NCBI RefSeq assembly: GCF_022458985.1
Contig: NC_061789.1
Location: forward strand, 18,394,357-18,458,356
DNA: 64,000 bases
Direction of reading: 5' to 3'
DNA from: Mugil cephalus
Taxonomy: Eukaryota; Chordata; Actinopteri; Mugiliformes; Mugilidae
In this document: one piece after another, positions 1 to 32,121 of the stretch
How positions within the stretch are numbered: position 1 is the stretch's first letter
Layout: every line of letters starts with the position of its first letter
Made by a program: the position numbers and the translations under genes
The notes under the pieces: generated by a model
What the model saw: only the letters and a program-made list of their open reading frames with translations
Database searches by the model: none
Told to the model about the DNA's origin: nothing

Positions 1-1062
1 TTATACCTTTTTTCCAATGTGTTTCTGCTCTTTAAAAAAACACTATTTTTAAAGTGTACTATATTTAAATTCCTAGTTTTTGCATTCGGTGCACATCTTT
101 ACACTGTTTTACAGAGCTGCATCTGTCTCCATAGTTGCAAGCGTGTGTATATAAAACAGTGTGATCATTGCGCGGTGACTGGATAAACTTTGGGTCATTA
201 CACTGCTGAACCCCCGAGTGTCTGTTCTGTTCCGCTAAGCGAGTGCAGTGAGTTCAGTTTTAGCTGCAAAAGTTTGTGATCATGCGGAGAAGAAAATAAC
301 TAAACCACAGCTGACTTGACCCCTGAGACCCCGTTCTCGCCTCCCTCCTCCCCACTCCCGCCTGTTTAGTCAGGTGATGGCGTTTGACTGACAGATGTGG
401 GCCGTCGGTGCAGCGGGAGGGTGATAGTTCTCGCGTGTGGCTGTCAGCTGAGACGCTGGACTTATTTACTCGCCAGCAGGAACGAGATATTTAGGGGGCA
501 TGTGGAAATCTCTGCCTTGAGATTCCCCCCGTGGAACCTCTCCGCCTGTGATAAGACCAAAGTCATTGCGGTCTGGACTGGAAGACACACTCCCTCTTTG
601 GTCTAGACTTCCTGCTCTTACTCTGGGTGGCATGTAGGACTGACCTGACTCTGAGTTTAATTCAGGACTCACTAGGAAGCTGCTAATGTGCAATCATGCA
701 TGTCACGGAGTACAGAGTCATCGTGTGCTTCTCCGGGAAATCGTAACGCGTTACATCTGGAAAACTGGACTGTTTCTCCAGTCTTGGTGCTAATAATAGA
801 AAAATACAATAGATTCTCATCAACACTGGAGGAAAAGCTGACGTTAGATGATTCATTTCTGCAATTTCCTGTGTTACAGTTTCCAAGGTTGCAGCTAAAC
901 TGCACTTAAAACCCCCTCTCTAGATTTACTCTCACAAATATTACATATTCCAGCTGCCTAATTTGTGAATGACAATTAGACATCGTTGTTTATTCCGTAA
1001 CACACAACTGCTCTCTGCTTGAGAATAATTTCTAAACCCAGATCTCTCTGTGTGCGTTACAG
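1..1062. other. Region upstream of arhgap23 coding start; no coding gene seen
   Basis: No open frame here resembles a known protein. It may contain the promoter and a 5' UTR exon of arhgap23, because the exon starting at 1063 begins directly after an AG acceptor preceded by a pyrimidine-rich tract. The stretch from 300 to 420 is relatively C/G-rich. Everything beyond that is inference. Confidence 0.4.
148..156 (+). promoter_or_regulatory. Candidate TATA box upstream of arhgap23
   Basis: The sequence TATATAAAA would place a transcription start near position 180. The first coding exon of arhgap23 is preceded by a splice acceptor at 1061-1062, so at least one upstream non-coding exon must exist. 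A start near 180 with a donor such as the GT at 376 is one possible arrangement, but a more distant first exon outside the window is equally possible. No transcript evidence is available. Confidence 0.3.
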
Positions 1063-1116
1063 GCTAAGGGGCGGAGGGATGGTCTCTCCTCAGCCGGTGA
1101 CAACCCTCGGCCGCCG

Positions 1117-21394
<20,278 letters not shown>

Positions 21395-23910
21395 GCCCTG
21401 GCAACTGACCCCAAGCTCCTCTCCAAGAAAAGAGCCCGAGCTGCTGACCCCCTGCAGGTCAGTAAACCGGCAACAGCATCAACGGAGCCGCGGTTAGTTG
21501 CCAGGTGCTCCGCGGAGGACAGGTCAAAAACCACCCTTTTCTTTTTGATAAGCTCCATGTGCATGGCAAGGGGCATTCCAGTGTTGCCAAAGCTTTTTTT
21601 TTTCCTCCCCTTTTTTCCAATACGTGTGCTTTTATAGTAATGATACAGAGACACAAACAGACCTCATCACAATCGATGTTACAGCCAAGAATTCTCCTTT
21701 GAGTAATAACCGAGCATCCTTCCTGTCTTCTCTTCCTTCCTGCCCCGGCTCGCGGACGACTTAAATTAAAGGGTTAATGCCTTCAAGCGACCAGAGGAGG
21801 ATGCCTCAAATGGAGCCCTCTCTCTGGTTCTTGAGAGAATGGTGCTTCTTGTCAAAGTGTGGTTTAACATTAATTAGAACTCCATTTTTCTAAACCTACT
21901 TCAGTGAGCCGGAAGAGACAGACACTCACGACAATTTACCAGTCCACTAAAATACAATTTCAAGAGGGAAATCCCCTGATTGTCCACGTCGGTCTTCCTG
22001 ATCTGCTCCTTCCCTGACCACAGCCACTGTAAAACTAGTCTCCAAACAAACAAACAAACGAAAAGACAAACCCGTCAAGATACAGTCGCCTCCTTCTACT
22101 TGTTAATAATGTTTGTGTGTGTTTTGCGCGAGAATATACGTCATCATGTCTGAGCGTGCCGGTGTTTGTGTTGAACAATTTTGTAACATTTGTACAAAGC
22201 CTTGTTAAGTTAACCTTTGTAAATATAATGTTATCATATTTGTTTTTACCTTTTTTAGTTATTTTTTTATGGTTTACAAAAATGTGCGTACAGGTGCACA
22301 AGTCATTTCTTTCAAGATGTTACTTGAAATGTTTCCCTTAATATATTCTTTTTTTTTTTGTTTTTGTTTTATATTCAATATATATATAGATATTATATAT
22401 ATATTTTGTATTAAAGTAAAAAAAAAAAGTACTTTTATTGTGATTTCACCTTTTGGGCGTACCTGTTCAAAGGAGCTGAGATAAACCCGTTCCTTGTTTC
22501 CTCATACGATGGCCTTTCTCTGATACACAGCACTGTGCAGAAGATCTCTCACGAGTCTTAGAAATAAACATCCAGCGACTATACGTTCATCCAAGTTGCA
22601 CAAAACCATCTAGTAGCTCTTTCTGAAATGTAATCTGGTAATTATTAGATTATACTGGACAGTTTGCAGGCAGCTCAGCACATTGATGGCTGACCTCATC
22701 ATTTGTTTTGTTATTCATGGATTACTGGGCAAGATCTGCTCCTATTTACAGAGCCCAAGACCACGTATGTCCTCTCCTGTAATAGAGACGGAAGAAGAAG
22801 AAGAAGCTCGACAGTGTTTAACAGACTGCCACAATATGGTGCAATGCATTCTACGTTTTCGCCTCTCTCATTTGGGATCTTTGCGTTTTCATCACTTCCC
22901 CTCTGAGGGTTCATCTGTCAGCACATTTATTACCCCGGGGTTACATGACGAGGAGGAGTTTTCCATAAGGTCAGGTTCTAATAAATCCTCCCTGACTTGG
23001 GGAAACGGTACACTGGAGGAAATGAAAACACGGCCAACGTGAGTCCATTGTTTCTCTCTCGAAAGTGGAACCACAAAAAATGGCACAAACAGGAGGCGGC
23101 TTGAAAATGTCATGAGGGAGACGTGTTTTCATCAAATAACCCAGTGAAGAGTAACGATGGTAGATAAGTTCTAGTCTTACCTCAAGGTTTTTTTTTCCTC
23201 CAAGTGCCTGATTTCTGGAATGTGTTTTTTGTTCTGCGGTGCCATGTCTGCTCTTATCTTTCCGTTTCCTTTTGTTATTTCTGGGTCTCCTCCCTCCTTT
23301 ACTGTGGTTGATAGTATAACTAAGGCACTGACCCAAAGATGTGTACATTAAATACAAGCGGTCTAACAGAGAGGCTGGGGGAAAAGAGAAAAAAAAAAAA
23401 AAGAAGCACACTTTAAGCCAAGGACGCGTCTATGCACTCTCTTTGCCTTCAGCAGAGGCATTAACAGCTAATACTGTTGCTGCTAAGAGGGAAGAGGCAT
23501 GGCATTCTCTCAGCTGCTTTTTCTTAACAAACCGAGGTCATCTCTCTTTGCCTAGTGATCCACAGTGTGTGAATATGGTACACCTAACCAAGCCCTTCCC
23601 TAAAACCTAAAACTGCATTAGGTCATGCCAGACAGCATCCAATTTCCTAAAGATGACTGCGTCGACAGGAAACCTCAGCAGTTGGTGTCTGAAATGTGAT
23701 TTTACCTAATGTCTCGTTGTTGTATTTTAAATTTTTGTACATACTATCTTAATATGTAACATATTGTATTGTGTACATTTGGAATTGCTTTTGAGTATAA
23801 CTAATATGACTGGACTAAAAGGTTGTCCGCCTGAATCATTTCCCCTCATGGCTGTGTGCTTTAAAGCAAGGTTATATGATGTAAATAAACAGAACTATGT
23901 TTAAAAATTT
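21395..23910 (+). other. arhgap23: arhgap23 3' UTR
   Basis: A/T-rich non-coding DNA follows the stop codon. Candidate polyadenylation signals are AATAAA at 22563-22568 and 23884-23889. An A-rich run follows ATTAAA near 22410. The end of the transcript is inferred, and alternative 3' ends are likely. Confidence 0.6.
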
Positions 23911-24545
23911 AAGTCTTCACGCGTTTGCTTTTAGAGGTTTTTTTTTTTTTTTTTGCAAAGGGCTTTTTCTTATACAGCGCTTCAAATGGGAGCATAATGA
24001 CGCCCTCTGGAGGCCGCAGATAAATCCAGCCCTCTGGCACTGATTCTCTGAACTTCACCTAAAGTAGTTGGTCTTTTTTTTTTTTTTTTTTTTATAAATA
24101 AATAAAATATATAAACATATTTACACAGGAGTGGTTACACATTTATGCATTGTGTGAAAGATCAGCTGCATCACAGTCAGTCATTACACCATTATACCAA
24201 AACAGCTCTAGAAACGTTATGTTTAGATTCTGATCTCTATCTGAATCTGAATCATAAAAGAGAATGAACCCGTTGCATATTTTGCATATAGACCTTGATA
24301 AATTTAACTCGGAGTGCCTTCATCAAGAGCATCGCCTCCATATCCCATCCCCCCTCTTTTTGGATGTCAACAGTCTGCTGAGTCTTCCTATTCAGATGTC
24401 TCTTCTGGAGCCTCTCAAGAAGCTTTGTGATCATTAGTAGTCTGACAAAAGCCACGGACAGCAGTTCCTCACTGCAAATTTTATTAACCACTTCCTGTGT
24501 TTTTGGAGCAGGCTTTTACGACACATGACAGCTTGGATTGGATTT
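23911..24545. other. Tail-to-tail spacer between arhgap23 and hexim1
   Basis: A/T-rich sequence with two poly-T runs (around 23939-23955 and 24076-24093). No gene was seen. Both neighbouring transcripts point into this gap. Confidence 0.6.
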
Positions 24546-25029
24546 TTTATTATTATTTATTTTATTTGAACAAATGTGAACACACAGCTGTTAAAATGTG
24601 GAGTTTACTTCTGCAAAACGGCATTTACGAACTGGCTGTAATTTGAATTTCTGAAAGGGGGGAAAAAAATGCAACGTACTTTGTTTTCAAAATTAAGAAT
24701 GGAACATTGTATGTCTATGAAGTTGAACCGGATAAAACAAACTTAACGTTCTGCTGCTGTTAAATACCCCCTCTTTATAAAAAAGAATCTTACTTTTGAA
24801 ATATGTACATTTCTTATTGAAATCTAAGAAATACAACAGGGACGCTTACAGTCCGAATAGAAAAGAAAAGTGTTGCATCGCAATGCAAGGACTTCAAATT
24901 TCGTTTACAGAAAACGGATGACAAATTTTTAATTTAAAAAAAATGCAGTAGTCCCACGTCTTGCTTTGTATTTTTTTTTCTTTTTTTTTTTACCTTATTC
25001 AAATGGATTTCGGCTTTGACTCGAGTCCT
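24546..25029 (-). other. hexim1: hexim1 3' UTR with polyadenylation signals
   Basis: On the minus strand, AATAAA motifs occur at 24546-24551, 24556-24561 and 24561-24566. They give a 3' UTR of about 0.45-0.5 kb after the hexim1 stop codon. The boundary is inferred from these motifs. Confidence 0.55.
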
Positions 25030-26115
25030 TTAATTCGTAGCGACCTGACCTCTGTCGTTGCTGAGCTGGCTCTGCAGAATCAGCTCCGTGTTCTGGGCTC
25101 TCAGTCTCTCCACCTCTCGCTCCATCTCTTTGAACCGGACCTGGGAGCTCTCCGCGGCCAGACCCCCGGGCTCCATGGCGCGCCTCAGCCGGTTGTTCTC
25201 CTCCTCCAGCCGGGACATGCACTTCTCCAGCTCCAGGTACTCCTGCACCAGTTCCTGCTTGGTCATATTCTGCAGGCTCTCGACGTGGTACATCTCGTAG
25301 GTCTCGGAAAAGTCTCTCTGGAGAAACTCCCCACCTGCGTTCCCGGGCCTCCCGATGCCGTCGCTGCCTCCGCCGCTGCCGTCGTCGTCGTCCTCCTCCT
25401 CGTTGTCGAAGAGGTCCTCCTCGCTGCCGGTGTCCTCCATGCGCCCCCCGACCCCCAAAGACCGCCTGGCCCCGGTCTCGGTGTTGAGGTCCGGCTCCTC
25501 CCGGTCGTGCTCGTCCATCAGGAACTGAGTGGTGTTGTAAGGGGCAACCGGGAGTCCCTTCGCGAACATCTCCTCTCTCATCCGTGAAGCCCTGGCAGTC
25601 TCTTTCTCTTCCAGGGCTTTCTTCTCCTCCCAGGAAAGTTTGTTGTAAGGTTTCCAGGTGCGCTTCTTCTTGGAGGTCCTGCGCCTGTGCCTCTTTCTGC
25701 CCAGACGCGCATCTAAGCCGGTGTCGGAGTCGATGTGCAAACTGTCCTCTCGCACCCGGTTAAAAGTCTCCTCTAGCGGCGTGTCTTCCCCGTTTTTCTC
25801 CTGCGGGGCGTGATTGTTGTCGCCATGGGGCTGACTTAAAACCGGGCACTTCTGGAGGTCGTTTCCGGCTGCTGGAGCGGGACACACCTTCCTCTGTCCG
25901 CCTTTCATTTGCCATAACTTGCCTGTGTTGATATCTCTACAGTTCTGCGCCCGCTGCTGCTGCTGCTGCTTCTGCACTCTCTGTCGCCCCCTATCGCCGT
26001 TCTCTGGTCCGCCATGGTTGCTGGCTGGGAGATGCTCCAAAGCCTCTCCGCTGCTCCCACCTGATGGGCTGCCTGAAGTTTTCAGGTGATGGGTCTGCTC
26101 CGCTGGTTCTGACAT
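25030..26115 (-). CDS. hexim1: HEXIM1, 7SK snRNP inhibitor of P-TEFb
   Basis: Intronless gene for a 361-residue nuclear protein, close to the human length of 359. Together with 7SK RNA it binds cyclin T and holds CDK9 inactive, restraining RNA polymerase II elongation. The basic RNA-binding and nuclear-localisation motif is at about residues 140-152 (RKRHRRRTSKKKR). The inhibitory PYNT motif is at 193-196 within APYNTTQFLMD. An acidic stretch lies at about 231-246, and the C-terminal dimerising and cyclin T-binding coiled coil spans about 284-350 (LQNMTKQELVQEYLELEKC). A short Gln run at about 50-54 is the only low-complexity segment. The start at 26115 gives MSEP, as in other HEXIM1 proteins. 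The N-terminal 130 residues are weakly conserved, as usual for the family. HEXIM2 is less likely because of length and single-copy context. Confidence 0.95.
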   Translation of the reverse strand: MSEPAEQTHHLKTSGSPSGGSSGEALEHLPASNHGGPENGDRGRQRVQKQQQQQRAQNCRDINTGKLWQMKGGQRKVCPAPAAGNDLQKCPVLSQPHGDNNHAPQEKNGEDTPLEETFNRVREDSLHIDSDTGLDARLGRKRHRRRTSKKKRTWKPYNKLSWEEKKALEEKETARASRMREEMFAKGLPVAPYNTTQFLMDEHDREEPDLNTETGARRSLGVGGRMEDTGSEEDLFDNEEEDDDDGSGGGSDGIGRPGNAGGEFLQRDFSETYEMYHVESLQNMTKQELVQEYLELEKCMSRLEEENNRLRRAMEPGGLAAESSQVRFKEMEREVERLRAQNTELILQSQLSNDRGQVATN

Positions 26116-26459
26116 CCTGACGATCCGCTCGACTGGTTCCAGTTTAGCACATTTTAAACGATGTCCGTGCTCTTAATTCTGAGCGTCAATGTTCGTTAAA
26201 AGGTGTCAAACTTAATTTGAACAAAAATATACTTATTCCAAGTTGAGCCAAAGTCGCCAAGGAGTTTTGACGTATGAAAACAAAATAAAAGTGAACTTCC
26301 TAACAGTAAACACTTGTTACTCCTCCAAGGGTTTGTCAGAGCAACTGACGCTAACTACCATTAACTGTTTCGATGCTGACTGTGCTATCGTTCACCCAGA
26401 GACTGCGTTCCGCCGTCACAACAGTATCCAGTGTGCTGCTCAAGAAGAGGGAGCTCGTG

Positions 26460-26467
26460 TTTATATA
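26460..26467 (-). promoter_or_regulatory. hexim1 TATA box
   Basis: TATATAAA on the minus strand lies about 345 bases upstream of the hexim1 ATG, predicting transcription start near 26430. Upstream of it are CCAAT boxes: CCAAT on the plus strand at 26618-26622, and inverted ATTGG at 26671-26675 and 26720-26724. Together they look like a TATA plus NF-Y promoter. Confidence 0.55.
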
Positions 26468-26724
26468 GCAGCTCCGCCTCCACTCGTGCGCATGCTACTG
26501 CTCGTAGCCCTCGGTGGATTGTGGGACATGCTGTTTTGATTCAAGTGAAGCTTTGGCGTAGACCTCCATATTAAACTACACAGCCCACAAGTCCACTATA
26601 AGCGACGAGCCTTTTAACCAATCAGATGGTGGGATCTTGAGTCACATAAAGCCCACCCATCTCTTTGTTGATTGGAGTAGAGGACAACTTTGCTGTTGCT
26701 AAGCTTAATGTATTTTCTGATTGG

Positions 26725-29700
26725 GCAATCCAGTAGTCATTCAAGAGTGCGTAATCTACACCAAGAAAGCAGTCCCGGGCATTTTTACGGCCGCTACTAC
26801 TTACAAATTCAGGGTCCACAGTTACGAGTTGTAAAATACAAGTTGATATAATTACGTTCGAGCGACTTACTGTTTCCAGACGAGCAAACAAAAAATATTT
26901 AAACATGCGCAGCGCTGTTTATTTTTATTTGCTCACCAGATAGTCAAAGATAGAATCAATAAAACAATGTAACCCTCCTGTATTTTAAGCAAAGTGAAGA
27001 AGCCCTATTGCGGAATGTAGTTCGTTTTTAACGTTCGTATTAGAATATATCGAAATGCATTTCATTCTCGAAATGTAATTATTTATCGCACTTGGTGCGA
27101 CACCACTGCGTCATTTAGGCACCAGTTAGTGGATTAAATGTTTCCCTTTCAATATTTTGTGTTGTGCGGAGTGATACCTTGTGGGGGCAGGGGCTTGGGG
27201 CAACTCTGGAATCAGCGTAAACAAACGACATTCATTGTGAAGCTGCCGCTGCGATCGCACTCTCGAGCCCCTCGTTGGTAAAGGGTGGGTCAGGCGATCT
27301 CACACTTGCACAGTAATCCTGCAACCAGTGGACGGAGTGGTGTAGATCAGTTTTGAGTTTTTCTGCCCACGGTCTGAGATGCAGTGTTAGTTTTGCACTG
27401 TCGTTTCGTGTTGACAGCTAAGGATAAGCTGGCTAGCTAACGTTAGCCAAACGTTAACGTTGGTTAGCTAACGAGAGCTGCGCGATGTCGCTCCCAAACT
27501 AAACACTGCATTGTTCAATAAAAATTAAAGCCATGCGCACTATGAACTAAATAAACTAAGGGTTGTTTGAACAGTGAGTTGTTCATTGCCAGTGAAAACG
27601 TCATACGGTACATGAGGCTAAGATAGCTGACAGTTACTAGCTTGCGCTACAACGTAGCGTTACCGTTAAAACCATAAGTGATCGATCAGTTTCTTCAAAA
27701 TATATCCATATTCTTTGTATGTAAATTCGATTGCAGTAAATATTCTCACAAGTAAATCAAATATCCGCTACAGAAATTGATAGCCACGTTAGCCGCCTGC
27801 TAACTAGGCCAACGTGTTCCCAAAGGGTCAGCGTAATTCCTGGACTGTAACATTTCCCATGCGAGTTTCCCATTACAGTATTACGATTAACACAAACGAT
27901 TCCAACATTACGACATTTCATAGGAACTATCCGAGTCAGGGCCTGTCAAAAATATTTAAACGGTCTGAAATCGGTCTTTGTTTTTCCCCAATTCGTCACA
28001 TGAGACCTTCGATTAGTTTCAGGAAATAGACAGTGCCTGATCTTGCAAGGCAGCACTGAAGATTTCCTTTAGTTTACTGCTGGTTAGCAGTCCTCAGTTG
28101 AGCGTTACTCGCTAAACTAAATAACTACTCATTAACATTGTTGTCAACTTTATAGCTATTGTTGACTCGTGTAAATGATCAGTAAATTGGGAAAAATGAA
28201 ACCTTGTTATTGAGTATGAACATTAATATTGGTTTTGTATTGTTTTGTTCTGTTGTACAAGCTTTACATATACACACCATACAGGCTGATTGTGTTAAAG
28301 ATTTCTATTCTGTGTTCACCTTTAACTGTGCATGCTCATGTACTACCACATTAAGTTTCTCCACAGTTTTTATAAAGCAGCTTGCTTCCATTAAAGGAAG
28401 AAGTGGGTTATTCAGCCTGTGACCTCTTATGGTGGGTGACTGGTGTCTGCTAACACTGTCAGTAAAGAGTGGGAATCCAGAGGCTACAAACAACACAGGC
28501 CTACTGTTTCTACTAATAGAAGTAGGCAGAGTTTCAGCCCTGGCAAATAAGCAAGCCGAAGTGGGAATCCTGTGAGAAGGAGGTGATACGTTCCAGTTAA
28601 TATGAAACCTCTTGACTATCAAGATTGAGAAATCATGCCAAGGGTTTTCATATTCTCAAATCAAGGAGCGGTGCGGCTACAGAACCAAAACTGTGTCTCC
28701 ATAGATCACAGCTTGTGAGGATTAGCAGGCATGACTTAATCTCTCACCCTGTCTAACATGGTTGTTGCTGCAATTGAGAGGAGATGAAAGATATAAAATG
28801 TTAAGGGCTGATGCAAGGCCTTGAAGTGTAAATTGAAGCGATGGCTGATGACCACCTGAGTGCAGATGCACTTCACGAACGCAGCAGGTCCACATGGGTG
28901 TTTTTGTGAGTGTAACAAACGCTATGGTCTACATTAAATAAGCAACTTATATCACCTTTAACCCCATTTGTGCCACGTACTTAACCTGCTTCGTGTGTGT
29001 TCTGTGGATTAGGGAAGAACTTTATTTATTTAGTTATTTATTTTGCAAGCCCAGTGCAGAGCCAGCTCTAGACCACACGGAGCTTCTTCCCTGTCTGCTC
29101 TCTATTATAACTCCATTACAAAGACTCAGTTAAGTTTCCAGCTACTGCTCTGGTACTGTGGGTACCATCTACTCACAAAAGCATTAGAATCTAGCATTTC
29201 TTTTTCATAAAGTACACCACCTTTAAACCCACACGTCATTCACACACATACACACTGTAAATGATGAATTTGCCATTACAGAGCTGATTGTTGTTGTTGT
29301 TGTTGATGAGATCTTCAATTACCTTGAGCAACCAACAGGGGTCGCTGTCTATTCACAGATAATGAACTGGACAGGGGGTCCATTTGGATGTAAAGGCAAT
29401 TTCTTCTACATTTATTATATTACTAATCTTGTTTAGAGGACCCACCCGCCCCCCCTCAAAGGAGCCACATGAACTCGATGAAAATATATCAGCTGTTTGT
29501 AAGAATGGCTGCCTATTTTCTGACAGTTTACGCCAACACCCAAACAAATGTCATACACTTGTGACTTGTGACACAGAGACAAGACGTTTTATGTAAAACT
29601 TTGTGACCGCTCATTAAGCTTGAAATAGTTTAAATAGTTGGGAAATGAACATCCCTGCTCCTTGTTGGTGCGCTCGTCTGTCTGCGTGTTTGTTGGGACA
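26725..29700. other. Intergenic region between divergent hexim1 and plcd3
   Basis: No exon with recognisable protein similarity was found. In human, ACBD4 lies between HEXIM1 and PLCD3; I could not find an acyl-CoA-binding domain here. A cluster of GTTAGCTAACGTTAGC-type palindromic words is at about 27430-27475. The rest is A/T-rich unique-looking sequence that may include regulatory elements for either gene. Confidence 0.5.
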
Positions 29701-29952
29701 GGAGGAGAAAGAGGTGGGCGCGTCTGAAGTGCGCGCCTTGTTTGGAGTAGGTGTTACGCACTGGCATGGAGAGCGTAGCGCCGGGGAGGGACGTTTTACA
29801 TGTGGAAAGGGGAATAACTTTTTCGCTCTCTCAGAGCTCGGGGTCTTTCTGGGGAATGACACCTGCATCCTCAAACTTGCCTAAAACCCAGAGTGAACTC
29901 GTCAGCCTCGAGCAGTTAAGTTCCAGCCTGTAGCTACCTTCGCTGGGTAACA

Positions 29953-32078
29953 ATGTTAGGCAGCGGCAAGTTACCGAGCTCCAGTGCCGGTGCGCAGGGA
30001 AGAAAAGTTGTAGAGAAGACTTCGGACCCCATCAAGAGGCTCGGTAAGTGAACCTCCAACGTTGAGCTACCACTTTTATTGCCACATAGTTAACAGTCTG
30101 TCCCAGTACGAACTGTAGTATGTACAGTGCCATAATATTCCCACGACGGTCGTAAAAATGAGCTGTTGGTTGCAGTAACATCAGCTATAAGTGGAGGCTT
30201 TAACCGTGTTTTATTTCAATCTTATATCTGTTATAGTTATTTAAGCATTTCATTTGCCTAAGACTGACTTACGTATCTGCATTTTTTTTTTTTTTTTTTG
30301 ATATTATTTAAAATCATTGTGCCATTTGTTTTGACCTAGTTTCTTCTCCAAATCACCAAAAACCACAGTTTTTTCCGACTCGTGATCAGCAGTTAAATGA
30401 CACATCAAACAGAGCTGAACTTTGGATTGGAGTGACTGTGGGGGTGTAGATTGAAGCAATGAAGTGTTCTGAGACGAGCTGAGCTCGACACCGGGCCCGC
30501 TCCTCACCATGCCCATCCCAGCACTGACGGGGCGGCTGCCCCTCCTTGCAGAGCCATCTTAAGGGACGGTCACACCTCTCCCTAAAATAGACACCTGCTG
30601 AGCAGAGATAGACCACCTGTCAGAATCTCTGAAAAGACACTGAAGATGTCTGGAAATCTGCACCAATGTCGATGCAGTGCATGCCGTTTATCCTATTTAT
30701 TCCACACAAATGTGAATAGGTGCAAACATTTTTTTAATTTTTTTTTTTTTTTTTTTTTTTGGCATATTAATAATATTAAGGTAACAACAACGGCATATAA
30801 ACCGCACTACGAACAGTTCAAATACATGCATGCAGACCGTGATTTCACAATAAAGCACACAAACGTAAGGGATTTAAACAGATACATTAACATAGAACAA
30901 ACTAGGGACAGGTCCAGACTTGCAGACTGTTGTGATGTGGGTAGATTGTTTAACATTGCAGGTATGAAAGCAAATATGTGTCGCAGATGCGATGATAAAA
31001 TGCGTCGCAAGGGACTATGTTGAAACTGTGACTCTGTGCAGACGGTCGTTTAAACAGTACTGGTGTTTGAGTTATGAAACGGTTTCTCTGTAATTCACTG
31101 ACAGTTCTATATTTGAGCGTCCCGTAAATACTAAATAATGAAGCCAGTGAGGTCACCCACCCCGACCCTTTACCGCACCATGTGTGATCATAAATCAGTC
31201 ACGTGGTCTTAAACCCGTGACGTCTTTTTAATCCTTACTCACATCAGATGGGAAACACCACATAGTTTTGTCATCTATGGATAATCTGAGTTTAGAGGTT
31301 CGTATCATGTGGTTTCCTCCTTGTTCAAAGATTTCTCACTAGCTGTGAGCCTTTTCCCCGCAGACAAAGGGATGAATGTGGCCTGTGAGATTTGTTAGTT
31401 TTGAGATAATCCGTGTCCGTCTACACACAGATAGATATATTCGTGGTCATGGTCATCCCAGGGGGGTTTGTGGGGTTTCATTTCTGAGCGACTTCGTGGA
31501 TGTTCATGGTGTTGTCAGCCTGTGCCACACAGCAGTTATTTCCACATGAAAACAAATAGGCGGCATAAGCCCCAAATTTACACGAACAGCCTGCAGGATT
31601 TAGTTTTTTCGTCACTACAAGTTACCGTACACGTGCACAGACCTTTGACTTTGCTTTATATCTGTAATGGAGGCATCACTTTCTCCACAGCGCCAACCCA
31701 ACCGAATCACTCATCAGTCTAAATCTATTGTTGAGATGTGAGATGGATTTAACTTCAGTGGGATTTAACAGAGCTCATCTTAAAGTAAATAACATCATAT
31801 GAAAAAATTGCACATATTGCAGTAATTACACTGAATGTCTGCTTTATGTTTTTTTCCCCCCTGTATTCTGATACCTTTACCAAAAGGAAACCACATCACT
31901 ACTGCATATTAGAATAAAATGACCAAAATATTTGAAGGAGTTAATGTTTTATTATCATTATTATTATTTTCCTGAGAAAGACGACCTTTATGTTGGCTGA
32001 TAAATCTTGGACAAAACTGTTTTCCAGGCTTTTGAGACCAGTTTAGCAAAGCTTAAAATTTCAAAGTAGCACAGCGGC

Positions 32079-32121
<43 letters not shown>

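Noticed and set aside
24961-25587. 208-codon open frame on the plus strand
   Set aside because: It lies antisense to hexim1 and is a shadow of its GC-rich codons; the Leu/Val-rich translation matches no family I know.
26725-29700. Searched for acbd4 between hexim1 and plcd3
   Set aside because: No acyl-CoA-binding motif or spliced coding blocks could be found, so I do not annotate it.
29645-29933. Short open frames just upstream of plcd3
   Set aside because: They lie in the probable promoter and 5' UTR, and no similarity was recognised.
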